Below are positions 8,534 to 17,071 of a stretch of 64,000 nt of DNA, piece after piece. Position 1 is the stretch's first letter; each line of letters begins with the position of its first letter. The translations under genes and the position numbers were made by a program. The notes under the pieces were generated by a model, which was given only the letters and a program-made list of their open reading frames with translations, was not told where the DNA came from and made no database searches. Origin of the DNA: Pelotomaculum thermopropionicum SI (GTDB lineage Bacteria > Bacillota > Desulfotomaculia > Desulfotomaculales > Pelotomaculaceae); NCBI GenBank assembly GCA_000010565.1, contig AP009389.1, forward strand, positions 1,612,001 through 1,676,000, written 5' to 3'.

Positions 8534-9345
8534 GCAATATTAGATGCAACCAAAGTGTCGTAAATTATATCGACCAGGTGAAAACATCCGGAAGGGCCTC
8601 CGGCTATTTTAGCTACTTCTTTCTTGTTAATGCCGTTTATACTCCTTCCAATAAAAGAATCGAGAAGGCTTATGTTTTCAAAACAAACTGCATCGGGGGC
8701 TCTTAAATAATCTCCACGGCATGAAACAATTTTTCCGTCTAATCCATTAAAAGACAATTGTACACCTACTTCATGGAATGAATCACTAAAGTGGCCGGTG
8801 GCATAAAAGCGGCCGTTATCATTATATACAGTAAAGCTTTTATTTCTGTTAAAAAGATTGTTTTCTCTTAAATTGTATCCGATATAATCAAACCAGCTAT
8901 TAATAACCCTGTCTAAGTTGCTGTAATAACGGCACGAATTTACATGCTCTTTTCTCCACCATTGCTCATAATCATTTGCAGAATCATAGCCTCTTTCTTT
9001 AAAAATATAAGTTTCCGCCTGAATGACACCCCTTACACATTCAGCCAGCAGTTCTTTTATTAATCCAGATGCTTTCCCGCTTATCACGCGGTTTAAAACG
9101 CCACTGATGCTAAAATACGCTTCTAAACCAATTAAATCTGGCAAAAAGCCTCCTCCATTCAGTTCACCGCCCGGCGAGCGGTAAACGTCCCACCTTGCCT
9201 CTTTAATGCTATAAGTTTTTGAATCAACAACCAGCTTTCCTGTTGCTTCAAAAAGAGTACTTAAGAAGGCGGTTTCAGCTAAAATATTTTGCTCTTGAAC
9301 TCTTTTCACTGAACAAAAATAACTGCCCTGGTATAAAACCTTCAC
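8515..9345 (-). CDS. DUF2889-like protein of unknown function
   Basis: This 276-residue soluble protein has no signal peptide or membrane segment. The start is GTG at 9345 with GAGGTG 9 bases upstream. The C-terminal 100 residues (YATGHFSD, RAPDAVCFE, GGPSGCFHLVDII) resemble the DUF2889 family, whose signature is a GGxxGCxHL motif. The N-terminal part contains a weaker repeat of the pattern (KLVVDSKTYSIKEARWDVYR). No reaction is established for this family. It sits between two AMP-forming acyl-CoA synthetases, and the 38-bp gap to the synthetase upstream on the same strand suggests cotranscription and a role in the same acid-activation pathway. That role is inference. Confidence 0.6.
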   Translation of the reverse strand: MKVLYQGSYFCSVKRVQEQNILAETAFLSTLFEATGKLVVDSKTYSIKEARWDVYRSPGGELNGGGFLPDLIGLEAYFSISGVLNRVISGKASGLIKELLAECVRGVIQAETYIFKERGYDSANDYEQWWRKEHVNSCRYYSNLDRVINSWFDYIGYNLRENNLFNRNKSFTVYNDNGRFYATGHFSDSFHEVGVQLSFNGLDGKIVSCRGDYLRAPDAVCFENISLLDSFIGRSINGINKKEVAKIAGGPSGCFHLVDIIYDTLVASNIALKNSI

Positions 9346-9383
9346 GTTAAAAGCACCTCTTCAAGAAATAATTTTACTAATCT

Positions 9384-11045
9384 TTAAATACTTTTATCAA
9401 CTCTTTCTTCCAGGCCCATCATTTTTATTCCAATTTCGCGTAGCTGGCACTTTTGAACTTTTCCCCCGGCGTTAAGCGGGAAACTGTCAACAAAAACAAC
9501 ATATTTCGGTATCTTGCAGTTGGCTATTTTGCCTTTGCAGAAACTCTGAACCATTTCCTGCGTAAGTTTTTGTCCTTCCTTGAGCTGAATAAAAGCCATG
9601 ACTTCTTCGCCGTATTTTGAGCTCGGAACGCCTACAACCTGGACGTTTTTCACAGAGGGGTGGGTAATGATAAATTCCTCTATTTCACTTGGAGATATAT
9701 TTTCTCCGCCGCGAATAATGATATCTTTTAGCCGGCAGGTAAATTTGCAATAGCCGTTTTCATCCATTATGCCCAGGTCTCCGGTATGCAACCAGCCGTC
9801 TTTATCTATGGCTTTGGAAGTAGCTTCAGGCATTTTGTAGTAACCTTTCATTATATTGCTTCCGCGGGCACATATCTCACCTTCTACACCACGGGGAACT
9901 TCCTCTCCCGTCTCGGGATTAACAATTTTTACTTCTACACCGGGTAGCGCCCTCCCTACAGTAGAAATTCTCAATTCGACAGGATCGCTTGTCCTGGTAT
10001 TGGTAATACCCGGTGAGGCTTCGGTCTGCCCGTAAGCGACTACGATCTCTCGCATATTCATTACTTCCATTGCTTTTTTTAATACTTTGACAGGACATGG
10101 AGAGCCGGCCATAATCCCGGTACGAAGTGAAGACGTGTTGAATTTTTCTTTCTCCATTAGCTCCAGTTCCATGATGAACATGGTGGGCACTCCGTGTAAT
10201 ACCGTGCAGCGCTCTTTTTCAACGGTTTTAAGCACCTGCGCCGGGTCAAATACTTCTACCGGAACCATTGTAGCACCGGTTAACACACAACACATATTAC
10301 CAGATACAGAGCCAAAGCAGTGAAAGAAAGGTACGGGTATGCACACCCGGTCAGTCGGACCAAGATCCATACACGCTGCCGTCCCGCTTGCGTTCGTGAT
10401 AAGGTTGTGGTGAGTCAGCATGACACCTTTAGGAAAGCCTGTGGTACCAGATGTGTACATTATAGTAATTATGTCGTCAGGGTCAAGTATGGCTTTACGG
10501 GCTTGCAGCTCTTCATCCGAAACATTCTCTCCCATTTTTATAATATCTTCCCAGGAAAACATGCCGGGATATCTTTTATTTCCTATAACAATTATATTTT
10601 TTAAAAGTGGCAGTCTCTCAGAAACCAGCTCTCCGGGCGGGCAATTGCCTAATTCGGGACACAGCTCATATATCATGCCCTGATAATCTGAATTCTTGGT
10701 GCCTTCGATCATAATCAAAGTTTTTGAATCCGATTGCTTCAGCAAGTACTCCAGTTCATACAACTTATAATTTGTATTTACAGTTACAAGCACTGCTCCT
10801 ATGCCGGCACAGCCAAATTGGGCAATTACCCATTCGGCAACGTTGGTAGCCCAGATGGCAGTATGGTCGCCCTTTCTTACCCCTAGCTTCAACAATCCCT
10901 TTGCAAATTTGTTGCAAACTTCACGAAACTCTTTATATGTATACCTCAAGCCGCGGTCCGGGTAAACCAGAGCTTCGTTCTCGGGGTACCTTGCAGCCGT
11001 ACGGTCAACCAACTGACCTATGGTAATTTTGCCGTACTCCCACAC
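9384..11045 (-). CDS. AMP-binding acyl-CoA synthetase (FadD-like)
   Basis: This 553-residue ligase has the P-loop YTSGTTGFPKG (197-207), VAYGQTEASPG adenine motif, WLHTGDLGIMDENGY and the hinge RLKDIIIRGGENISP, ending with NAGGKVQK that supplies the catalytic lysine. It resembles medium/long-chain or generic fatty-acyl-CoA synthetases more than the benzoate type. The start is GTG at 11045 with GAGGAG 9-10 bases upstream. It would activate a carboxylic acid with ATP and CoA. It leads a minus-strand unit with the DUF2889-like gene. Substrate chain length cannot be read from sequence. Confidence 0.9.
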   Translation of the reverse strand: MWEYGKITIGQLVDRTAARYPENEALVYPDRGLRYTYKEFREVCNKFAKGLLKLGVRKGDHTAIWATNVAEWVIAQFGCAGIGAVLVTVNTNYKLYELEYLLKQSDSKTLIMIEGTKNSDYQGMIYELCPELGNCPPGELVSERLPLLKNIIVIGNKRYPGMFSWEDIIKMGENVSDEELQARKAILDPDDIITIMYTSGTTGFPKGVMLTHHNLITNASGTAACMDLGPTDRVCIPVPFFHCFGSVSGNMCCVLTGATMVPVEVFDPAQVLKTVEKERCTVLHGVPTMFIMELELMEKEKFNTSSLRTGIMAGSPCPVKVLKKAMEVMNMREIVVAYGQTEASPGITNTRTSDPVELRISTVGRALPGVEVKIVNPETGEEVPRGVEGEICARGSNIMKGYYKMPEATSKAIDKDGWLHTGDLGIMDENGYCKFTCRLKDIIIRGGENISPSEIEEFIITHPSVKNVQVVGVPSSKYGEEVMAFIQLKEGQKLTQEMVQSFCKGKIANCKIPKYVVFVDSFPLNAGGKVQKCQLREIGIKMMGLEERVDKSI

Positions 11046-11718
11046 GCTCTTTCACTCCTCTAAATCAATAACTTTTGCAATAAAAGCAACAATCTAAATC
11101 ATTCTCTCAAAAAATCAAGCCATTAAGCCAATAAAACCTATGTATGCCTTTTTCACCTCCGGTTCGATTACCTTGTTAACTAAGCCGGGAAACTCCTACC
11201 TAATAACCATCTGCCCAGAACACATTATATTTTTTAAAAATTTGAAAATTAGCCTCTTGGGACTAAACTATCTATAATTTATATTACTTTTATATAAATT
11301 ATTACCGTTAATTGTAATATAAGATAAATTACCATTAGCTATATTATATATTATTACATTTAAAAAATAAATATTTTTTGTGATTTTTTTAACTTAATCA
11401 AAAATGCTATTTCTAGAATTTCCTGAATTTTCTGGATTATTTGGGTATATGGGCTAACTCCAGGAGGCAGGCAAATAACCTTATCTTAAATTCAACCGTC
11501 CATGGGGTTACTCCCGCGATATGCTGAACTACGCGAACCACCTCAAAGTACCTATACCTAGATTTCTACACCCAAAAAAAACACAGCCCATAAAATCTTG
11601 TTATGCTAGATTTTATAGGCTCTTCGTTTATTACAAATTAAAAATTAAAAAGAATTTTTTTAATTGATAAAAAAACACCTTGATTATGATTACAATTCAC
11701 TCAATTTTTATTTATAAA
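11046..11718. other. Intergenic region with dyad and terminator
   Basis: These 673 bases carry no convincing gene. They contain an 11-bp inverted repeat at 11274-11302 (arms ATAATTTATAT/ATATAAATTAT, 7-base spacer), placed 230 bp upstream of the synthetase, and the minus-strand terminator at 11570-11625. A short translatable stretch near 11460-11570 has no family resemblance. Confidence 0.5.
11570..11625 (-). terminator. Rho-independent terminator after yqeB
   Basis: On the minus strand, AGCCTATAAAATCT pairs with AGATTTTATGGGCT around a short loop, followed by GTGTTTTTTTTGGG. It ends the YqeB/MoeA-like transcription unit, whose last stop is at 11719. Confidence 0.75.
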
Positions 11719-12549
11719 TCATTGCTGCCAGATATAGCTTATCGGCTTTTCTGGTGTCATAAAAAAATTTACGACAGCTTCCAATACCCCATCGCCAACA
11801 GCCAGTGCCTTATCAGAAATTGCATCGCACCTGAAATTATTTCTGGAATCGATATAACCTACTTTCATACTTTTTTTTACTTCAACACCATCCCTGATCA
11901 TTCCTTTTATCACGCCGGATATCTCAGCCACAACCGGGGCATCATTGACAAAAGCCACCGTTTCACCTTTTTCCACAATATCTCCGATCGATTTTACCGT
12001 TCTAATAATTCCCTCCGCCGGGGCCCTTAACAGCCTTTCTACCGTATATCCCCCGACATTTCCCGGCCTGCCGGTATCCGGAATTGCGCTGCCGCTGTAA
12101 ATAACCCGCCCAAGACTATGACCCCTGCAAGTCTCTACAACCGCATGAACATCCACGCCGGCCGTAAACCCCGGCCCAAGCCCTATGACAAGCGGCGCCT
12201 CATCTTTTGCCGTACCCAGATTGCGCTTGGCCATCCTGGCATCTACTACTATTTCGGGATGAATCATCTCAACTACACTGGCTTTTGGATCAACTAAAAC
12301 CGGAACAATCCTGTCTTCGAGCAGTTCATAAGCATGGTCCACTGTTTTTGCCAGACAGGCCTTTATTCCTTCAACCGTAATTGCTCCTTCATAAACTGCC
12401 TCGGCAAATGCCGCTTTTCTTCTTACAGCCAGCGGTTGGCTTATTTCAGTCATGATTACATCCAGGCCAGATTTAAAAAGGCGGTATGCAACGCCCGTGG
12501 CAAGTTCACCTGCCCCTTTAATTACGGCCATAGGTCTATATTGATACAA
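11719..12549 (-). CDS. yqeB: Selenium-dependent molybdenum hydroxylase accessory protein YqeB (EF2563 family)
   Basis: This 276-residue protein has the N-terminal Rossmann-like KGAGELATGVAYRLFKSG, the VVDARMAKRN motif and the LVIGLGPGFTAGVDVHAVVET signature of the EF2563/YqeB family. The family occurs with selenium-dependent molybdenum hydroxylases and is thought to serve cofactor maturation. The likely start is TTG at 12549 (GGGGGTG six bases upstream); an ATG six codons later is possible. It follows the molybdopterin-binding gene by 76 bp on the same strand. In this window the probable client is the three-subunit hydroxylase at 45476-49243. No selD, selA or yqeC was seen here, so selenium dependence is not shown. 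Confidence 0.85.
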   Translation of the reverse strand: MYQYRPMAVIKGAGELATGVAYRLFKSGLDVIMTEISQPLAVRRKAAFAEAVYEGAITVEGIKACLAKTVDHAYELLEDRIVPVLVDPKASVVEMIHPEIVVDARMAKRNLGTAKDEAPLVIGLGPGFTAGVDVHAVVETCRGHSLGRVIYSGSAIPDTGRPGNVGGYTVERLLRAPAEGIIRTVKSIGDIVEKGETVAFVNDAPVVAEISGVIKGMIRDGVEVKKSMKVGYIDSRNNFRCDAISDKALAVGDGVLEAVVNFFMTPEKPISYIWQQ

Positions 12550-12625
12550 TTACCTCACCCCCATATAATCTTTAGCACATATGCCTATTACTTTATATCT
12601 ATAAAAATCTGCCAGATTAATTATT

Positions 12626-13654
12626 TCAACCTTTGCCGAAAGTGCAGTTCGGGTACCTGCACTGGGAACAGCTCCTGCAAAGGCCGCCGTGGGCCAAAGC
12701 AACTATATCCCGCCGGCTTACCCTCTCCCCTGCCAGCAGCCTCGGCAGTATTAAGTCAACTACGGTAGCCTTGAAAAACATCCCGCAGGCCGGCACTCCC
12801 ATCACAGGCACGTCCCCCAGGTAGGCGAGCATAAACATCGCTCCCGGCAAGGCCGGAGCACCGTACTTTTCCACCCTCGCCCCCGCCAGGTGGATGGCTC
12901 TGGGCGTTACATCGTCGGGATCAACTGACATGCCGCCGGTAACAAAGATCAAACCGGCCCCACCGTCCGCCATTCTTTTAATCTTACCTGCTATGGTTGC
13001 TGCATCGTCTGGAGCATAGTCTATTCCTATCACGCTGGAACCAAAGGATTCCACCTTCTCTGTTATCACCGGCCCGAAACCGTCCCTGACGCGCTTTTTA
13101 TAAACTTCATTGCCGGTTATAACCACGCCCACCTTTACTTCTTTAAACGGAACAACCTTTATCACCCACCCGGCCCGCCTGCAGATGTTCTCGGCTTCTA
13201 CAACGGTCTGCTCGGGCACCACCAGCGGGATTACTTTGGTGCCTGCCAGCATGTCACCGCTTTTAACTACTGTATTGTTGGGCAGGGTGGACAGGATCAC
13301 GTCGGGCAGTTCGTTTATTTCCTCCACAACAGGCACGTTAATTTTTAACAGCCCGTTATAATCGGCATAAAGGTTTACGCGGCTTTCTTTGGGCTCGCAC
13401 CACCTTACTCCCTCGCCGGCAACGGCAGTGCCCAACCGGATGCCGGCTTCATCTTCGTGCACGTCGCCCGGTTCCAGCTCTAAAATATAAATGTTTTCTT
13501 TGCCCAGCTTGAGCAGTTCGGGTATGTCCTCTTCTTTTATGATATGCCCCTTTTTAAAAGGAGCCCCCTTGAATTCCCCTTTCACAACTTTGGTTATGTC
13601 GTGGCTAAGGACCTTGCCTACTGCGTCCTCTACCTTAATAGTTTGTATTTTCAT
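12626..13654 (-). CDS. Molybdopterin-binding (MoeA/MogA-like) protein
   Basis: This 342-residue protein carries a MoCF_biosynth domain in its second half (VGVVITGNEVY, GIDYAPDD, LIFVTGGMSVDPDDVTPRAI, PGAMFMLAY, GVPACGMFF). It ends in a Cys-rich tail, GGLCRSCSQCRYPNCTFGKG, which is typical of homologues found next to xanthine-dehydrogenase-type enzymes. The ATG at 13654 follows GAGGTGAAAAAT; a GTG at 13663 overlaps the ribosome site and is less likely. It probably takes part in molybdenum insertion or cofactor sensing for hydroxylases, together with yqeB downstream. The four Cys suggest a metal or iron-sulfur site (inference). Confidence 0.85.
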   Translation of the reverse strand: MKIQTIKVEDAVGKVLSHDITKVVKGEFKGAPFKKGHIIKEEDIPELLKLGKENIYILELEPGDVHEDEAGIRLGTAVAGEGVRWCEPKESRVNLYADYNGLLKINVPVVEEINELPDVILSTLPNNTVVKSGDMLAGTKVIPLVVPEQTVVEAENICRRAGWVIKVVPFKEVKVGVVITGNEVYKKRVRDGFGPVITEKVESFGSSVIGIDYAPDDAATIAGKIKRMADGGAGLIFVTGGMSVDPDDVTPRAIHLAGARVEKYGAPALPGAMFMLAYLGDVPVMGVPACGMFFKATVVDLILPRLLAGERVSRRDIVALAHGGLCRSCSQCRYPNCTFGKG

Positions 13655-14067
13655 ATTTTTCACCTCATTAAAAGCAACTTATTAATAGTCTTATCTATAA
13701 TATTATATATTATTGTACATTAAAAATAAATAGTTTAAAAAATTATTAGCGGCAACGTTTTTTTATTGCCGCATAAAGATTTACCTCCATAGGTCAAGAT
13801 AGGCATATAACTTAAAATAAGCCCGTTAAGGTTTACATCTAAAAATTTTTATTGTTGCTTAATTAGCAGGTCGCATTTATTAGGGTAGTCACAAGAGTTT
13901 GCCGTCCCGCTACGTGGGAACCGGGGCGGCAGGCAGTGTTTACTGCTTCCAGAAGAAACCAGACATTAAGTAAGTCTTTATAAAAGCAATTAGTTAAAAA
14001 TACCTTATTGACATTAACCGGCAAAAACCAATAGACGTAAGGCTCTGGCACCCAAGTCCACGTACGG
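13655..14067. other. Intergenic region with minus-strand terminator
   Basis: These 413 bases hold AT-rich promoter DNA next to the MoeA-like start and the hairpin at 13749-13772. A minus-strand frame at 13863-14123 overlaps the padR 3' end out of frame and lacks a ribosome site or homology, so no gene is called. Confidence 0.55.
13738..13772 (-). terminator. Hairpin terminator downstream of the PadR gene
   Basis: GCGGCAA (13749-13755) and TTGCCGC (13766-13772) form a perfect 7-bp stem. On the minus strand it is followed by TAATAATTTTTTAAA, fitting a terminator for the padR-like transcript, though about 300 bp from its stop. Confidence 0.55.
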
Positions 14068-14595
14068 TTATGATTCAGAAAATTGGCTAAGGAATTCTTG
14101 TAAGAAATTTTCTTCTGCTTCACGGAAGTAAATTAGATTTTTAATGACGGCTCTTTTCTTAAACGTCAATTCATTCCCAGACGATAACATTTCTTTCACT
14201 CTTTTAATATTCAACCTGACCTTAGCCAGCCTTTTTTTTAAGCACTCAGACATTTCTTCAGGAGTTAAAAGATCAGAGGTCTCCAAACCTACATTCAAGT
14301 CCAAGTAATACCATTCAAGATCAGAAAGAAGCTTTTTTGAAGTTTCAATTAAAGCTGCCCTGCCGTTATCAGTAATATAATACCGTTTCCGGTCTGGCAT
14401 TTTACCTTCCTTTTCTCCTTGAGAATAAACTAAACCTTTCTCTTCCAGTTTCTTTAGCACCTGGTATATAGAGGCAACTCCTATTCTAACCCATCTCCTC
14501 ATATCCCGTTGTTCGATTGTTTTATCAATTTCATAAGCATAAGATGGCTTTTCATTTACTATGCTAAGCAAAATAGCTTCTATGTTAGACAACAT
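14068..14595 (-). CDS. PadR-family transcriptional regulator
   Basis: This 175-residue protein has the PadR winged helix at residues 1-85 (AILLSIVNEKPSYAYEIDKTIE...VRIGVASIYQVLKKLEEKGLV...RKRYYITDNGRAALIE) followed by a helical dimerisation tail. GGAGGTTTTGTTAAA-ATG sets the start. PadR repressors often respond to phenolic acids or drugs and bind AT-rich palindromes. A minus-strand promoter (TTGACA near 15013, TACAAT-like -10 near 14987) is overlapped by TACTATATTGTATATTA at 14977-14993, and a perfect 17-bp palindrome overlaps the divergent etfB promoter. Autoregulation and control of etfBA are therefore plausible, but this is inference. Confidence 0.9.
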   Translation of the reverse strand: MLSNIEAILLSIVNEKPSYAYEIDKTIEQRDMRRWVRIGVASIYQVLKKLEEKGLVYSQGEKEGKMPDRKRYYITDNGRAALIETSKKLLSDLEWYYLDLNVGLETSDLLTPEEMSECLKKRLAKVRLNIKRVKEMLSSGNELTFKKRAVIKNLIYFREAEENFLQEFLSQFSES

Positions 14596-14976
14596 TTTAA
14601 CAAAACCTCCAAATTATACCATATTTAAAATGAGCATAAATAAAACAATAAAAATCATTATTTCACATCCTAATAACCTAATTCCGTAACTTTCAACAGC
14701 ACCATCTCACGAGAACCAGTGTGCTGGCTTACCAAAATTTATTTGTTTTCTGCACCCAGGTACTTTACTGTATTTCGGCCGATATATAACCGTTGTGTTC
14801 TACATGAACATCTTAATATTTATTGTTAATAATGAATTTAATGCCTTCAGGTTATCTCCAGGCAAAGGTTACCTATCCTGTTAGGCAAGGGTAAATCTTT
14901 TCAATCATCAGCTCACTCCCAAAACAGTAATATTAAAAAATTAAAATAGTAACATAAAAATAATTATTCGTTACTG

Positions 14977-14993
14977 TACTATATTGTATATTA
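14977..14993. promoter_or_regulatory. AT palindrome over the padR-side promoter
   Basis: TACTATATTGTATATTA overlaps the -10 region of a minus-strand promoter (TTGACA, 18 bases, TACAAT). Together with the six bases before it, it matches 20 of 23 bases of 49700-49722 upstream of the molybdenum hydroxylase. Confidence 0.4.
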
Positions 14994-15097
14994 TATTTTT
15001 TAAAAATGTCAATAAAGAAATGAAATAAAATTAATTATTAATAATTAATAATGTAATATTTTTAATGAATTTTTTACCTTCATAAACTATTAAGGTA

Positions 15098-15132
15098 TTT
15101 ACTTTTTTAATTAACTACTATATAATATAGTA
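15098..15132 (+). promoter_or_regulatory. etfBA promoter with overlapping 17-bp palindromic operator
   Basis: TTTACT (15098-15103), a 17-base spacer and TATAAT (15121-15126) form a sigma-A promoter about 120 bp before etfB. TACTATATAATATAGTA (15116-15132) is a perfect palindrome covering the -10 box, as expected for a repressor site. Confidence 0.6.
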
Positions 15133-15251
15133 TGATTATATGTAGGAAGGTTGCTATTCTAAATTACTAATCGCTCACCAGGGGTAAGCAGGCCAGCACA
15201 CCAGGCCCCTAACCCGACGGCATTCTAACCAAAAGATGAAGGGGGTCAAAT

Positions 15252-16025
15252 ATGAAAATTGCAGTGTTGTTAAAACAAACCTTTGATACAGAAGCAATTA
15301 TTAGTTTAGATTCTAACGGTCAAATCAACAGACAAGGGATTAATCTGATCATTAATCCTTATGACGAATTTGCAATTGAGGAGGCCCTTCGCATTAAGGA
15401 AAAGCACGGCGGGGAAGTAACTATTATATCCGTTGGGCCTCCGGAGATTCAGGACGCGGTGTTTCAGGCGCTGGCAATGGGGGCAGACAAAGCTGTAATG
15501 GTTACTGATGACGCTCTGGCCGGTACCGATGAATATGGTATTGCTTTGGTCATTTCAAAGGTTTTAGGCAACCAGGAATTTGATCTGTTACTATCAGGAT
15601 GGCGTGCTATTGACGACGGTTCGGCTCAAGTTGCCTTACGAGTAGCTGAAATACTTGGACTTCCCCATGTGAATGTTGTCACCAGGCTGGAAATCGAAGA
15701 GGGAAAAGCCACGGCAACCAGGGAAATTGAAGGCGGCTATGAGGTAATAGAGGTTCCGTTGCCTGCCCTGATTACCGCTCAAAAAGGGCTTAATGAGCCG
15801 CGGTACCCCACCATGAAAGGAATCATGCAAGCCCGGAAAAAGCCTATTAAAAAGCTTTCCTTGGATGAGCTTGGGCTTGACACTGCTAAGATTCACCCGA
15901 AGGTAAAAACTACTTCTTATTTTCTGCCCACTCCCAAGCCGGAAGGTAAAATTATTCCGGGCGGACCAGCAGAGGCAGCAAGGGAATTATGCAGGCTAAT
16001 GCGGGAAGAAGCTAAAGTTATTTAA
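15252..16025 (+). CDS. etfB: Electron transfer flavoprotein beta subunit
   Basis: This 257-residue protein of normal EtfB length starts MKIAVLLKQTFDTEA and has the adenine-nucleotide-binding fold with ALAMGADKAVMVTDD, LLLSGWRAIDDGSAQVALRVAEILGLPHV and the recognition loop ITAQKGLNEPRYPTMKGIMQARKKP. It pairs with EtfA and carries electrons from acyl-CoA dehydrogenases to the membrane. GGGGGTCAAAT-ATG marks the start. It is the first gene of etfB-etfA-FeS oxidoreductase, with 17 bp to etfA. Whether the complex bifurcates cannot be decided from what I see; the partner membrane protein argues for a quinone- or membrane-linked role. Confidence 0.95.
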   Translation: MKIAVLLKQTFDTEAIISLDSNGQINRQGINLIINPYDEFAIEEALRIKEKHGGEVTIISVGPPEIQDAVFQALAMGADKAVMVTDDALAGTDEYGIALVISKVLGNQEFDLLLSGWRAIDDGSAQVALRVAEILGLPHVNVVTRLEIEEGKATATREIEGGYEVIEVPLPALITAQKGLNEPRYPTMKGIMQARKKPIKKLSLDELGLDTAKIHPKVKTTSYFLPTPKPEGKIIPGGPAEAARELCRLMREEAKVI

Positions 16026-16042
16026 GGAGGGAAACGCGAAAA

Positions 16043-17035
16043 ATGGCAAAGGGTATCTGGATATTCGCTGAGCATCGTGAAGGAAAAATCAAAAAGTTAA
16101 CTTATGAGCTTCTAAGTGCTGGCAGAAAAATTGCGGAGAAGACCGGCGAAGAAGTGAGCGCGCTCCTTTTTGGCAAGGGAATTTCTGGCCTGGTAGACTC
16201 ACTAGGCAAGTATGGCGCCGACAAGGTCTACCTGGCCGATAATGAAAAATTAGCCAAATATACCACGGATTTCTATGGTAAGATGCTAAGCGAGCTTGCT
16301 AAGAAAAACCAACCCTCTGTTATATTGCTGGGTTGCACGGTTCTTGGCCGCGATCTAGCGGCCAGAGTAGCCCAGAAACTAAACACCGGCCTTATTTCCG
16401 ACAGCATTGGATTAGAACTAAATAACGGGCAGCTTACTTTTGTGCGTCCAATCTATGCTGGCAAAGCTTTTGCGAAAGTGGTCTGTCCTGAAGCCAGGCC
16501 GATAATGGCCACTATCCGTCCTAATGTCTTTGTACCCGGCCAGCCTCAAGCCGGACGCCGTGCTGAAGTGGTTACGGTACCGGTCAACCTGGAAAAATCA
16601 GACTTAAGACAAATTATTAAAGATGTTATCATGCGGAGTTCCACCCGGCCTGAATTGACTGAAGCAAAAATAATTGTGTCCGGCGGCCGCGGAATGAAAG
16701 GACCGGAAAATTTTAAGATTCTGGAGGAATTGGCCGATGTTTTGGGCGCCGCAGTTGGAGCATCTCGTGCTGCTGTTGACTCAGGCTGGATTGACCACAG
16801 CTTTCAAGTCGGTCAAACAGGAAAAACTGTAGCACCCACGTTATACATCGCCTGCGGCATTTCAGGATCGACCATGCACCTTGCCGGAATGAGCTCTTCA
16901 AAATACATCGTTGCCATCAACAACGATCCCGATGCAAACATTTTTAAAGTGGCCGACTATGGTATCGTAGGTGATTTATTTGAGGTAGTGCCTGTCCTCA
17001 CTGAAGAGTGTAAAAAACTCCTGGCAACACAATAA
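16043..17035 (+). CDS. etfA: Electron transfer flavoprotein alpha subunit
   Basis: This 330-residue protein has the C-terminal FAD-binding domain [53 protein letters not shown] and [21 protein letters not shown], all canonical for EtfA. It forms the heterodimer with the upstream EtfB and holds FAD that accepts electrons from acyl-CoA dehydrogenases such as those at 38-43 kb. AAGGAGGGAAACGCGAAAA-ATG sets the start. The next gene, 36 bp downstream, encodes its probable membrane electron acceptor. Confidence 0.96.
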   Translation: MAKGIWIFAEHREGKIKKLTYELLSAGRKIAEKTGEEVSALLFGKGISGLVDSLGKYGADKVYLADNEKLAKYTTDFYGKMLSELAKKNQPSVILLGCTVLGRDLAARVAQKLNTGLISDSIGLELNNGQLTFVRPIYAGKAFAKVVCPEARPIMATIRPNVFVPGQPQAGRRAEVVTVPVNLEKSDLRQIIKDVIMRSSTRPELTEAKIIVSGGRGMKGPENFKILEELADVLGAAVGASRAAVDSGWIDHSFQVGQTGKTVAPTLYIACGISGSTMHLAGMSSSKYIVAINNDPDANIFKVADYGIVGDLFEVVPVLTEECKKLLATQ

Positions 17036-17071
17036 GGCAATTCCTGTTCCTGTTTTCTACTTTATCGCCTG

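Larger units (their letters stand above)
14596..15251. other. Divergent regulatory region padR / etfB
   Basis: This 656-bp gene-free region contains the padR-side palindrome (14977-14993), the etfB promoter with operator (15098-15132) and the GGGGG ribosome site of etfB. The rest is AT-rich DNA with no further feature. Confidence 0.6.

Noticed and set aside
13863-14123. Minus-strand 86-codon gene, or a group II intron end suggested by CACGTACGGTT
   Set aside because: It overlaps padR out of frame, has no ribosome site or homology, and no domain V structure could be completed.
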